This document shows, one piece after another, positions 36,161 through 47,874 of a stretch of 64,000 nt of DNA. The translations under genes and the position numbers were made by a program. A model generated the notes under the pieces. That model ran no database searches, had not been told where the DNA came from, and worked only from the letters and a program-made list of their open reading frames with translations. Position 1 is the first letter of the stretch. Each line of letters opens with the position of its first letter. Source of the stretch: Ustulina deusta. Its lineage: Eukaryota > Ascomycota > Sordariomycetes > Xylariales > Xylariaceae. Location of the stretch: positions 106,227 to 170,226 of the forward strand of contig JAJNNX010000075.1 in the NCBI GenBank assembly GCA_023159155.1, written 5' to 3'.

Positions 36161-36870
36161 ATGTCTGCCCTCAAAGCCGGAGATGCCTTCCCCGAAGGCG
36201 TGAGCTTCCTCTACGTCAAGCCCACCCCCGAGACGAGCGACGTCCTGGCTTGCGGCATACCTACCAAGTTCGACGCCAGCGCCGGTACGTCGCGTCAAAT
36301 CATCCATCTCATGTCATGTATCTAGTACTAACCACCCCTCCCGCTCAATACAGAGTTCAAGAACAAGAAGGCCGTCCTCGTCTCCGTACCAGGCGCTTTC
36401 ACACCCACTTGCCAAGTGACCCACGTCACCGGCTACATCTCCAAGCTCGCCGAGCTCAAGGCCAAGGGCGTCGACACCATCGTCGTCATCGCCTTCAACG
36501 ACCCCTTCGTCCAGGCCGCCTGGGGCAAGGCCAACGGCATCAAGGATGAATCTATCGTAAGTTTCTTTTTTCCCTTCTTTTTTCTTTCCCTTCTTTTTTC
36601 TTTCCCTTCCCCTTTCCCCCTTGGCCACGAGGATTAAAGAAAATAAGACACGAGACCGTGAGCAAAGGAAGGTTCCTCACTAACCGGAACCTACAGATCT
36701 TCGCAACCGACAACGAGGCCGCCTTCAGCAGCACCCTCGGCTGGACCCTGGGACCCCGCACTGCCCGCTACGCCATCATCGTCGACCACGGCAAGGTTGT
36801 CTACGCCGAGAAGGAGCCCGCCGGCGACGTCGGCGTCTCCGGCGTCGATGCCGTTCTCTCCAAGTTATGA
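36161..36870 (+). CDS. Type II (Prx5/PMP20-like) peroxiredoxin with C-terminal SKL
   Basis: Three exons: 36161-36284, 36354-36556 and 36697-36870; 166 residues, the usual length. It reduces hydrogen peroxide and alkyl hydroperoxides with thiol donors. The peroxidatic Cys lies in VPGAFTPTC; a second Cys in LACGIP near residue 32 matches the position seen in Asp f 3-type fungal members. The thioredoxin fold continues through FNDPFVQAAWGKANG and the YAIIVDHGKVVYAEKEP strand. The last three residues are Ser-Lys-Leu, the canonical PTS1, so peroxisomal location is likely. Codons are strongly C-ending, consistent with high expression. Confidence 0.95.
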
Positions 36871-37619
36871 GCGCTTTCGTAATTCCGTCAACAGGAATTT
36901 CAGCCGCTACCAACTCTCTGGTGCTGCGTCATGAACTTGCCAGCGGGTGTTGGAGGGTATAGAAGAAGCTACTAGACTGAATCATACCCATTCCCAGGGC
37001 CGTCATAAATATGGAGATAAAATTTAGACTAGAAGTCAAAATGAACAAATCGTAAAGCCACTTGCAAAGGACCATCAGATCACACCACCGTAGAAGCCAC
37101 GCTTAGTGTGACCACCATTTCTTCGCCTCGACCTCGAATACAGGTATAAAATTAGAGGTATGATCTGAGTAGTAGCACAGAAAAGCAGAAACGCAACAAC
37201 GCAAAGAAACAAACCACCAACCACGAATACTCCGGTGATACAAGACAGCTACGAGAAATATAAATCTCCCTATAAGATAAATCAAATATCACGTAAAAAC
37301 ACCGTCGGGTCAGATATAGTGAACAATGCTGGCATTCATGAGCTACCAGGGGAGAATTCTCTCTCATAGCCATGAGAGAGATTTTTCATGCCATCCCCCA
37401 AACCGAGAGATGTATTCATGTTTAGTTGATTCGTAGGCCGAAATGACAAAGTCGAGGTTTAATATCCCACCCATGACGCCGCCAGACACATTGTTAGAAT
37501 GTCCATCCCACCATCAATGCTTGTCATCCACTGGTCGACCACACGCACATGCAAGTCTCGCTCCCCGGGCCATCCCATTATCAAATGCTAGTCAGAAGTT
37601 GTGCATTTTGTTTCTTTCC
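36871..37619. other. Convergent 3' intergenic region
   Basis: Lies between the stop codons of the peroxiredoxin (+) and eL24 (-) genes. No coding or repeat features seen. Confidence 0.6.
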
Positions 37620-38497
37620 TTAACGGGTGTTAGACTGGACCTTGGTCTGCGCGCCCCTGGCTCCCTGCTTGCCGACGATGCGCTGGGTCTGGCCCTTGGC
37701 GGCAACGGTGGCCTTCTTGGCCTTCTCAGACTTCTTGGCGGCCAGAGCCTCAGCCTTCTTCTCCTTGCTCTCCTTGATAGCCTGCAGGCGGGCGGCTGAG
37801 CGGACCTCAGGTCTCATGGATCGCTTCTCCTTGATGACATCGAGCGAGGCACCGACGATGGCACGTTGGGACTTGACGGTACGGCGAGTTCGCTTCTTGG
37901 CGGCTTCCTGTGAGGTGTGTCAGTGGCTGTCGTGTCTGAATATGGCGCTGCAGGCTGAGCATTGTTCTATCCCCGATGTATACGAAAGTGCATGATATGA
38001 TATGATGGATATATGGAGGGCGGGAAGAGACATAGAATATCGTACCTCAGTGATACCCTTGCGGTGTTGGCGTCGGAACAGCACAGTCCACGAGATGCGA
38101 CGAGGGTTCTTGCGCTGGAGGAAAAGCGATTCTGACTTGCCGTTCTGGAATCGGAAGATCTTGCTATCGCCTCTGACGTAGAGCTTACCCTAGAGCCAAG
38201 AACACCATCAGCAACCGTCATTCAGCGAAAGAGCACAACGGATGGGAATAACGAAGCCGCCATAACATCAACATTGCAAGTCTCAGCATCGCAACAACCG
38301 ACCATGTCGTTCTGGTGTCGATCCGCGATCATTCTTCTCTCTCGTCCAGCATTCTGGGTTCCCAATTCGTGCGACCAAGACTCCAATGCGATCGTTTATG
38401 ACGGCCGGGTAAAAGCTCTGAAATGGGAGATGGCGGGTGTATGTACCTTGCCAGGGTAGATTCTCTGGCCAGAGAAGGAGTCGTCGTAAGTTCTCAT
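37620..38497 (-). CDS. rpl24: 60S ribosomal protein eL24 (L24)
   Basis: Three exons: 38497-38447 (17 residues), 38189-38046 (48 residues) and 37907-37620; 160 residues in total. The first exon reads [17 protein letters not shown]. Exon 2 reads [14 protein letters not shown] through [19 protein letters not shown], the conserved globular eL24 domain, and exon 3 is the Lys/Ala-rich helical tail that protrudes toward the small subunit. The first intron is long for this window (256 bp, 38190-38445), as is usual near the 5' end of fungal ribosomal protein genes. It shares a 360 bp divergent promoter region with the tad1 gene. Confidence 0.97.
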
Positions 38498-38857
38498 GTT
38501 GACGGTTGGTGGTGGTGAGAACCTAAGTCGGCTGTGGTGGTTAGTAAAGGCGTGATGTTGGGAATTCGGAGGAGGCGGCTCCAAGACTGATCAGACTGGC
38601 GGCGAATTTCGAAAAGTCCAAAGTGCGATTGCAATTGTGGGTTGGAATGACTAAGCCGCAAAAAATAACCACGGACCTCAGCCCCGCCTTAGGGTCGGAT
38701 TTTGTGTGGCTGAGGCACTGACTACCGAGTGTGGCTAACGTTGCTTACCTATTGGAAGACTAACCCCGATATTTGCATGTACCAACATTCTCCCAAGAGG
38801 CAGTGACCGGTAGGTCCCAGGCACTCAGACAGCTTCAAATACGATGCCTCCCATGAC
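38498..38857. promoter_or_regulatory. Divergent promoter region between eL24 and Tad1 genes
   Basis: 360 bp separate two divergently oriented start codons, so both promoters must lie here or overlap the leaders. The sequence is of mixed composition; I could not identify a defined factor site with confidence. The role follows from gene layout only. Confidence 0.55.
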
Positions 38858-40674
38858 ATGACTGTCAGTTCAGACCTCATAGCATCTCTGGTGCAGCAAG
38901 AATTTGATAAACTGCCAACGAAGCGCAAGCCAGTTGTTCGTGACAATGGTCTCCGTGAATGGGTACCCCTGAGCGGTATCGTTGCCGAAGGTATCCAGCA
39001 CATCTTACCCACCCTCACTAACATTTCATATGTCGATTCAACCACCTCGCTTCGGAGGTGCCCCAACATCTAGACCTTGCCCACCCACTACCATCCACTC
39101 CCATCACCAATCGCTAACGGGTTCCATAGAAAAAGATGGCAAGTTGACATGTCTATCCCTCGCGTAGGTCTACACGGCTTGGATATAACACATGTCCGTG
39201 CTTGCCACTAATGGCAAAGGATAAGCAGAACAGGCATGAAATGCCTCCCTTCATCCAAGCTCCCGCACGCTCAAGGCAACGTATTACATGACTGGCATGC
39301 CGAGATACTCGCCATCCGAGCCTTCAACTGCTTCGTACTCGATGAATGTCGAGCCGTAGCAAGCGGTTCCAAGAGGTCATCCGAGTTCATACGGCGCCGG
39401 GGTAGCGCTGAGATAACCGCTGTTCCTGATTCTGTTGAGATCCATCGTGGTGGTGTGGATTGGCATGGCCAGCCTTTCACGTGGAGGGAAGACGTGGTAT
39501 TGCATATGTACTGCTCTGAAGCTCCTTGTATGTCATCTTATCATGATAGATTTATCCATTCATGTTGCTCGTTCATGAGTCAATACTCACACCAGTCGTA
39601 GGCGGGGATGCAAGTATGGAGCTCACCATGGCGTCTCAAGCAGATGCAACGCCATGGGCTATTCCGGCAATCTCACATCAGGAGTCTCCCTCTTCCCCTG
39701 TTGTTATCCCAAATATAAATCCAACATCGCTAGAACCGGACGCACTTCTACCTGGAAGAGCCTACTTCTCCCAGCTTGGTATCGTCCGCCGCAAGCCGTC
39801 AAGAGGCGATGCGCCCCCAACCCTATCAAAGTCCTGCTCAGACAAGCTGTCCCTCCACCAATGCACATCTCTCCTCTCCTCACCAACCTCACTCCTCGTA
39901 AGTCCAGACCACGCATACATATCTACTCTGATTCTGCCCACATCACAATACAGCGCCTCGGGATGTAAACGGGCATTCTCAGACGGCCAGGGCCAGGATG
40001 AAGAGGACAAAGAAGCCAATTCACAACCAGCCCGCATGGCCTCCCTGGCCCCCCAAAACAACAACTGGAGCCGGACCGGGGGATACACCTTCCAACCGTT
40101 CACCGTAAAGACGACGGATCTCGAATTCGCCTTTTCGCGACGATCCGCCCTCACTCTCCCGATATCCTCTTCATCTCCATCCCCTTCCATCCCAGACGCC
40201 AGACCCAACACGAACATCAGCACGCCCACCTCCAAGACAAAAATAACCCCAAGCAACTTCTCCGTAGCGGCCACAGCCTCCAACCGCGAAGAAACCACAA
40301 TAAACGGCGTCCTACAAGGCCACAAGGCGTCCGAGGCGCACGTCCGGGGCGCAAGCTTCGCCGCCCGGCGAAGGATCTGGAGTCTAGCCGTCGAAGTCGC
40401 AAGTCTGCTACACGGAGACGGATCACAAAACAACAACACCCAGCACATCCAACAAGCTCTCGGCGTCTCCCGGTCTTCCCCAACAACAACAACATCGACA
40501 ATGACAACAATGACAACAACAACACAATCTCCACTAGCAACAGAATCAAAAACCTACCGAGACCTCAAGAACACCCCGCTCCTAGAACCCCGCAGACGCG
40601 CAAAGCAGGCCGCGAGAAGTCTCGCGCTGAAAGGGTGGGTGCGGAATGCAGGGGATGAAGATTTCGTGCTCTGA
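38858..40674 (+). CDS. tad1: tRNA-specific adenosine deaminase 1 (Tad1/ADAT1)
   Basis: Four exons: 38858-38990, 39130-39163 (34 nt), 39229-39527 and 39602-40674; 512 residues. The enzyme deaminates A37 to inosine in tRNA-Ala. The N-terminus KPVVRDNGLREWVPLSGIV is typical, the tiny exon 2 gives EKDGKLTCLSLA, and exon 3 carries PHAQGNVLHDWHAEILAIR with the HAE zinc/proton-shuttle motif at 79-81. The splice into exon 4 restores PCGDASMELTM (zinc Cys156), and SCSDKL supplies Cys234. The segment GYTFQPFTVKTTDLEFAFSR is followed by a low-complexity Thr/Asn-rich insert (about 40480-40530), then an LLEPRRRAKQAARSLALKGW helix near the end. The core deaminase domain is complete, and the length is normal for fungal members, which often carry inserts. 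Confidence 0.95.
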
Positions 40675-41687
40675 ACTATAACCAAGAGCGAGGTTCATCG
40701 TTTTTCTTGAATCTGACCCCGGGAGGGTAGTGGTATGGTGTCTTGTGATATTTGGTGCGCAGGTTGGGGGGGGGGGGGGAGAGGAGGGGAGGGGAGGTCG
40801 CTGCTCAGAGAGGAAAACGGAGAGGAAAATAGACAAGAGGGAGGGAAATAGACGAAAAGTTGTGTGTGTGGATATTATAGTGATAACGAGATACGGTACG
40901 ATTCACACGCGCATGTCGACATGCCATCGCCGTTATTGTTGTCGTCGTATCCCGAAGAATAGGTATCTTATCTCATTCCATGTATTCTGGTCAAGTCAAG
41001 CCGATATCACCCATGCATCTATGTTGCATGCAAGCAGGTCAGCTTCAGGCCATGAAACCGTAAATAATACCAGAATACCAAAACGTTGGGGGAATCTCCG
41101 AATTTCAATAAGACAAGCAGCGGCATCGCCCCAACAGCCACTACCGGGGCCCCAACCCAGCCATCCATGTCCAGCCAGGTAAGTAGAAGCCGGTATGTGA
41201 GTGCCCAACTACAACTGCAAACACGGTCAGAAGTGTGTGTTGTATCATATCTTTTTTTTTCTTTCATTCATGACGAGTGGTAGATGGGTTGATAACAGAT
41301 CTGCCGCCGCTAATGGTAGATCCCTCAAAGCCATCACATTAAAGACTGCCCCGATCAAAGACAACGACCAACTATCGGCGAGGACAAAAACCGCTTCTTT
41401 GAAAAATACCAGAACATGTTACCAAACTCCTTCTTTATCCCTAGTCATCCCTATTTCGCGAGAGTGAGAGTAAGGAAAGGAATGAGGAGTGGTATCCCAT
41501 GTCCTCTACAGATCAAATGCCTTTTCCCCTCCATTACTAGTTCCTAGTTTTGTTCTTTCCCCGTCCATTCATTTCCTAGTTGAATCACGATACAGTGCCA
41601 GGTTCGATGCCATGTTCTCGTCAGTCGTTTCAGTGAGAGGTTAGTCGTTCCATGTCCGGGGGAGTTCTATACTCGCAGGGACAGATC
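40675..41687. other. Convergent 3' intergenic region with a polypurine run
   Basis: A G-run followed by GA-rich purines occupies about 40764-40860 just after the Tad1 stop. The rest has only short random frames. Confidence 0.6.
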
Positions 41688-42404
41688 CTACTCGACCTTG
41701 CTCTCGAAGTTCTCGCCAGCAACCAGTTCGGGGATGTCGTCGTCGTCGGCATCACCGTCCTTGTTGTCCTTGGTCATGCTCTGGTAGCTCTCGGCGAGCT
41801 TGCGCAGGGAGGCGAGGGAGTCGGGGCCGAGCTGGTTGAGGATGCCGGGCACCAGCTCAGTTAGCTCCTTGTCCTCACCAGCACCGTAGATGGCGAAAGT
41901 GTTGGACGGGACAGCGGCGTGGACTGGACAACAGTATTAGTAAACCACGACATCGGTCTCGCTGCGAGGCAGGAGTGAATGGTTGAGGTATGGGGAGGTA
42001 TGGGGATGTGTGGGTGTGTATATAAAGAACGAAGAGCACCAGCCCGACTGGGCCAATGAGGCTAGGCGTACCTTTAGGAGCAGAGAAGTGGATGACGTTG
42101 CCATCACTCTTGAACATGTTCACCTCTTCGATGGCCTGGATGGGCTGTGTGTTCAGCTTCTTGAGAGTGGCCTGGAGCTTCTTGTCATCGTTGGCGCTGC
42201 GGGGGACGTTGCGCTTCTGCTTGTGCCTCGGCGTGCCCTTTCCACCTATCACGATCCAGTCAATCAGCATCAGCCTTGCGATTCACGTTGCCGGTGTCGG
42301 ATCGAGTCTGTGGGAACCCGAGATGGAACACTGCTAGACATACCGGTTCGCGCAGGGGCGGCACCGCCGAACTTCTTCTTGAGCAGCTCTTGGACGTCGG
42401 CCAT
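41688..42404 (-). CDS. egd1: Nascent polypeptide-associated complex subunit beta (NAC-beta, Egd1/BTF3)
   Basis: Three exons: 42404-42344, 42245-42072 and 41923-41688; 156 residues, the expected size. The protein binds ribosomes as a heterodimer with NAC-alpha and shields emerging chains. The N-terminus [21 protein letters not shown] joins [17 protein letters not shown], the basic ribosome-binding region. The NAC domain follows ([60 protein letters not shown]). The C-terminal tail is acidic ([21 protein letters not shown]). Introns are GT-AG and both interrupt codons after the first base. It is the last intact gene before the AT-rich block. Confidence 0.97.
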
Positions 42405-43223
42405 GTTGTCGGGCAATGTGTGGTCAGGGAGAGGGGACACTGGTCGAAGCGAGGAGATTAGGGTTCTAGAGAGCCGGCGACGCACGAATTAGTCAGTCAG
42501 TCCAGCCCGGCTACATGCTCTTCTTCGTCGGCGTAAACATGGAAAAGAAAGACAAGACGGGAAAGACAAGAAGCCGAGAAGCCGGTCGACATACCTCGAG
42601 GATAGCGATGGCGGATAATCTACCTGCGTCGTCGTCGGGGTGAAACAATCGTCTCGTCTCGTCTCGTTCAGTCCGCAGTGGGTGCTCCGGATGTTGGGCT
42701 GTCGCGGCAGAAAATTGGATGTGCGTTGCCAAGACTTTTTGCAGTACTCGCGAAAGGAGAAACCCTCTTCCGCCTAGATGTAAACTTGCCTAGTGCAGCT
42801 TAGCTAGTGTACCTAGCTCTCCAATCCCTGGGACAAAACCCCGCCTTCTTGGGACCTAGGTACTTGTACTAAGGTACCTAAGTACCTAACCTAGGCGGGT
42901 ACCGTACTAAAACAAGCAGGGTTGAGTAAACTATTGGTCAATAGTTGAAATAATTTAAATAATTGATTTACTGTTTAATATTATAAATGTTTAAATTTAT
43001 TACTGTTAACGAATATAAACGTTAAAACGGGTTTCAATGTTTAAAAAATTTCAACATTTAAAATCTTTTCAACGCGTGTTTAATACTAATGCTAAAAGGC
43101 TTGTAAACGTTGAAAATCTTCAGCGTTGACTATTTCCAACCCTTATAGCCCGTCCATACAGCCAATACAGCCCTTCGCAGCCAATACAGCCCTACCACCT
43201 ATACGGACCTAGCCATACAGACA
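42405..43223. other. egd1 promoter and transition into AT-rich DNA
   Basis: The first about 350 bases are the egd1 leader and promoter. At about 42790-42900 there are palindromic GGTACCTAAGTACC-like words. From about 42930 A+T content climbs sharply with no coding frames. The edge is gradual over roughly 500 bp. Confidence 0.6.
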
Positions 43224-43370
43224 GACTGACCTACCCATACTGACTGACCTACCTATACTGACTGACCTACCCATACTGACTGACCTACCCATACAGCCCA
43301 TACAGCCCATACAGCCCATAGCCCATACAGCCCATAGCCCATACAGCCATACCTACCATACCTACCATAC
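43224..43370. repeat. Minisatellite: 18 bp units then 9 bp units
   Basis: About four tandem copies of an 18-mer (ACTGACCTACCCATACTG, with one CCC to CCT variant) run from 43224 to about 43293. They pass directly into 7-9 bp units of the AGCCCATAC type and finally CTACCATAC. Both units share the CCCATAC core, so the second array may derive from the first. Related AGCCAATACAG words start at about 43157. The array sits exactly at the border of the AT-rich block. Confidence 0.8.
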
Positions 43371-43678
43371 AACCTATATATGAACGGAAGTCGCGATAGC
43401 TTTGTTTACTATTTTAATTCAAATAATACAGCAGCTTCTATTTTAATTAGATAGAATAATTAAATAAATAGCTAGCTAGAATATAATACAAATATAATAG
43501 TTTAATCTTAATATATACCATATTTTTTAACGTAGCAAAACATAGCTAGTAACCAATATAACCAATAGCTAATACTTATATATAGCTAGTAGCTAATATA
43601 GCTAGCAGCTAATATAGCTAGTAGCTAACCTACTTATTTATAGGTGGGTGGCTATTATTTTAGCGGGTTTAGTGGATA
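43371..43678. other. AT-rich spacer with AGCTAGTAGCTAATAT-like repeats
   Basis: No genes. Short imperfect tandem words of TAGCTAGTAGCTAATA type occupy about 43545-43630. Composition already resembles the mutated transposon block. Confidence 0.6.
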
Positions 43679-43717
43679 TGACGGTTAGTATAGTCTTAGC
43701 AAGACCTGCAAGGACTC
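43679..43717 (+). mobile_element. LTR 5'-end fragment (family A), plus orientation
   Basis: 39 bp beginning TGACGGTTAGTATAGTCTTA equal the start of the family A LTR as it appears at 52012 (there mutated to TAATAGTTAATATAGTCTTA). It abuts, head to tail-end, an LTR in the opposite orientation at 43718. It is probably a remnant of an older copy truncated by the neighbouring insertion, or a rearrangement junction. Confidence 0.6.
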
Positions 43718-45075
43718 TATCACGATCAGTCGAGTAAAGCTTCCATAGCTAGTTTATTAATACTATAGACAAAGACTCTAAGCTAAAAAAAAAAAAAAGA
43801 AAAAAAAAAAAGTCAGAGTTTATAAAGTAGATAGATATAAACTCTATATATATAACTATAAAGTTATAAGTTAGTTTATATATAAATGTCCTATTTTATT
43901 ACTATATAAGTTTAAAGTTTTTATAAGTTTTGCTAAAAATATATTAATTATTATATTATTTTTTTTAAAACTAAAAATTTAAATATAGTTTTAACTTAAG
44001 GTTATTAATAACGTTAGGTTTATATAATTTTTTTATATTATACTGCTTTATTATTATTTTTATAATTGCTTGCAAATTTATTAGCTATTGCTATATATAT
44101 CTATTTTTATAATTTTATAAAGAATTTAAAAGCTTTTTTATAAGTTTTATAGAATTAGTTAAGCTTAATTAATATATTTTTAAAATTTTAAGTTATATAT
44201 TAAATATTATTAAAATTGCAGTTTTTTTAAACAACCTAGTACTATAGTTTTTTGCTTTTTTTATATACTTTTAATTGTTTAATTTATTTAATTTTAAATT
44301 CTGTTTTATTATTAATATTTTTAGTTAAAAACAATAACTAGATTTATTAAAATAAAAAATTATTGCTTATTTTTTATAATTAATTAGTATAAAATAAGTT
44401 TTTTATTTTATAAAAATTAAATAAATTAAAAATATAACTAAATTTTTGTTTTTTTAAAATTTCGAAAAGTTTAACTAATTAAAAGTTTAATCTAATAGTT
44501 AGTACTTATATAATAAAACCTTTTTTTTTTTTAATTTTTTTAATTTTTTTAAAATTTATTAAGCGTTTTTTTTTATTAGCTTATAGCTTATATTATTTTT
44601 ATATAAAAGTTGCTATATTATATATTATTTTTTGAACGTTTTAGGTTTAGCGGACTAATTTAAGTGTTAATTGCTTAGTATTAGAATTTATAATAGTTTT
44701 GCTAATATTTATTATTAGAAAGTTTTATGCTTTAATTTTTATTATTATTTTTAGTAATAATATATTAATTAATAAATACTATAAAAAATTATATATAAAG
44801 TTTAAAATAAAAAAATAAATATTTTAATTATTTTAATATTTATTAATATAAAAATAAAATTATTAGTCTAGTTTTTAATTAATTAATTTTATTACTTTTT
44901 AAGTTTAAAAGTAATAAATACTACTAAAATAGTACTTAATACTTATAAAACTATTAATTATTACTATAAACTTAAAAATAAATAGTTCTATATTATTTAA
45001 TATTTATATATTTAATATATTAAAAAATTTATATAAACTTTTATAGTATTATATAACTAATAATTTTATAATAAT
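43718..45075 (-). mobile_element. Family A Ty3/gypsy-type retrotransposon, 3' fragment with LTR (43718-43953)
   Basis: Reading the minus strand, about 1.12 kb of 3' internal sequence leads into an LTR of 236 bp (43953 to 43718), whose outer end is RIP-changed (TGACA to TGATA). The whole stretch is directly repeated at 46656-48200, with differences almost all C/T or G/A. At 45075 similarity to that second copy stops. No open frame survives. Family membership is inferred from the second copy, which continues into a recognisable reverse transcriptase. Confidence 0.75.
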
Positions 45076-46655
45076 GTACTCTATAGGCATTTTGCATATA
45101 TAGGTATTTTGTGCACTTTTTTGTATTTTTGTATGTAAAACTAAAATAACTTAACTATAACATAAAAAATCAATTATTTTTTATTATAGCTGTTTTTGCT
45201 AAATGTTTTTATTTTATTTTAATATATATAAACATTATATCTAGGTTTACTATAAGTTTTATAACGCTGTTTTTATATTAGACCTTTTTTTGTATAATAA
45301 CTACTTGCTTATGTTTTATGTAATATTTACTTTTTAATAGCTTTTTTTGTTTTTTAATCTTGTTTTTTTTGTATAGTAAGTAATTTTTTATTTTAGATAC
45401 GTTTGTTTTTTATATAGTAATATTGGTTTAATTTTTTATTTGTTTTTTAAAGTTTAGCGATTTTTTTTTGTAGTAGTACAACTTAGTGTTTTAGTATAGT
45501 TATATTTTTTGTAATTAAATTAATTATAAATAAAATAGCTATAAAAGAACTGTTTTAATATTATATAATCTTTTTTTTAATATATTGCTTTTATAACGCT
45601 ATATTTTTAGTGTTATATAGTATTTTTAATTCTTAAATTTTAGGTTTATTAAATAACTCTAGTAATATTTTATCTAAAATTTCTAGTATAAGCTATAAAA
45701 TTATATGTTTTAGGTTATATAAAATAAAGCTAGTCTTTTTAAAACCTGCTTAAATGTTTGATTTAGTTATTAAAGTTTTATATATTTTAAAAAATATAAC
45801 AAGAAAATTTTCTTTTTTAATATATATAATATAGATTTGTGTTAATTTATTAATTTTTTTAGCGTACGTTTGTTTTAAAAAGCTAAAATATTTAATATTA
45901 AAAAGCTAAAATCTATATAATAAATATAAAAATATATAAAGTGTAATAATGTTATATTTTTTAATATATAATTTAAATTTATATAAATAATAGTTTTTAT
46001 AACTATTTAAGATTAAAAAGTAGTAATTATTTTTTATATAATTAGTTATATATTTATTAAAATATTTAATTTAATTTAGATTTTGTTTATTTGTTATTTA
46101 GTTATTTTTTATAGTTATAATAACCTAGTTATATAGTAATTTGTTATTTTTATATTAAAATAAAAAATGGGGTTTTTTTATTAAAATAATATATAGCGGA
46201 ATAGTATAACTATATAATTTAACGTTTTAAATTATAGTTAATTATTTACGATTGCTTTATTATATAGCTTTTAGTTTTTTGCGATAGTTAGATAATATAA
46301 CTATTATTTTAGATAATATTTTATTTATTATAAAGCTTGTTTTATTAAAGTTATAAATATTTTTTTTTAATATATTTTTAAATATAATTATATTTTGTAT
46401 AAAAATAAACTAAGTTTAATATATATTTTAATTTTTATAAAAGATTTGCTAATAATTAATTTAGTAATTAAAACATATATAAAAAATAGGTTATTATTAT
46501 ATAAAAGTTAAAGCTTAATTAACCCTAATAAATAATATGTTATAGTTATATAATAATTAGTTAGTTATATTTTTAATATTATTTAACTAGAATAAAAATG
46601 CTTATATATTTAAATTAAGTATATATTATATAATTAATTACTTTTTATATATTGT
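45076..46655. other. AT-rich segment, unassigned, about 1.6 kb
   Basis: Lies between the two family A copies and matches neither of them, as far as I can align by eye. Composition and lack of frames match RIP-mutated DNA. It retains more TG/CA words at its left end (about 45075-45450) than the rest. It may be a degraded piece of another transposon or of the original target. Confidence 0.5.
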
Positions 46656-46890
46656 TGTCACGATTAATCGAGTAAAACTTCTATAGCTAGTTTATTAATA
46701 CTATAAACAAAAACTCTAAGCTAAAAAAGAAAAAAAAAAAAAAAAAAAGTCAGAGTTTATAAAATAGATAGATATAGACTTTATATATATAGCTGTAGAG
46801 TTATAGGTTAGTCCGTGCATAGATTTTTTATTTTATTGCTATATAGGTTTGGAATTTTTGCAAGTTTTACTAAAACTGTACTAACTATTA
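46656..46890 (-). repeat. Family A long terminal repeat (3' LTR)
   Basis: 235 bp, ending TCGTGACA on the minus strand, with an A/T homopolymer in the middle. It matches 43718-43953 in the same orientation and 52012-52239 in the opposite orientation. It is the least mutated of the three and defines the family terminus. Confidence 0.75.
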
Positions 46891-47874
46891 TACTACTTTT
46901 TTTTAAAACCAAAAGTTTAAATATAGTTTTAATTTAAAATTATTAATAATATTAGGTTTATATAGTTTTTTTATATTATATTGCTTTATTATTGTTTTTA
47001 TAATTATTTATAAATTTATTAGCTATTACTATATATATTTATTTTTATAATTTTATAAAAAGTTTAAAAGTTTTTTTATAAGTTTTATAAAATTAATTAA
47101 GTTTAATTAGCATATTTTTAAAATTCTAAGCTATATATTAAATATTATTAAAATTATAGCTTTTTTAAGCAATTTAGTATTATAGCTTTTTATTTTTTTT
47201 ATATATTTTTAATTGTTTAATTTATTTAATTTTAAATTCTGTTTTACTATTAATATTTTTAATTAAAAGTAATAATTAGATTTATTAAAATAAAAAGTTA
47301 TTGCTTGCTTTTTATAATTAGTTAGTATAGAATAGGTTTTTTATTTTATAAAAATTAAGCAAGTTAAAAACATAGCTAAATTTTTATTTTTTTAGAATTT
47401 TAAAAAGTTTAACTAACTAAAAGTTTAATTTAATAGTTAATATTTATATTATAAAGCTTTTTTTTTTTAAAAAGATTTTATTTTTTATTTTAAAATTTAT
47501 TAAATATTTTTTTTTTTAGTTTATAGCTTGTATTGTTTTTATGCAAGGGTTGCTGCGTTATATATTATTTTTTAAACGTTTTAGGTTTAGCGGACTAGTT
47601 CGAACACTTATTGCTTAGTATTAAAATTTGCAATAATTTTATTAATATTTATTATTAAGAGGTTTTATGCTTTAATTTTTATTACTATTTTTAGTAGTAA
47701 TATATTAATTAATAAATATTATAAAAAATTATATATAAAGTTTAAAACAAAAAAATAAATACTTTAATTATTTTAATACTTATTAATATAAAAATAAAGT
47801 TATTAGTCTAGTTTTTAATTAGTTAATTTTATTGCTTTTTAGGTTTAAAAGTAGTAAGTATTACTAAAGCAGTG

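Noticed and set aside
43200..43370. CRISPR array
   Set aside because: The units are contiguous tandem copies without spacers, in a eukaryotic genome.
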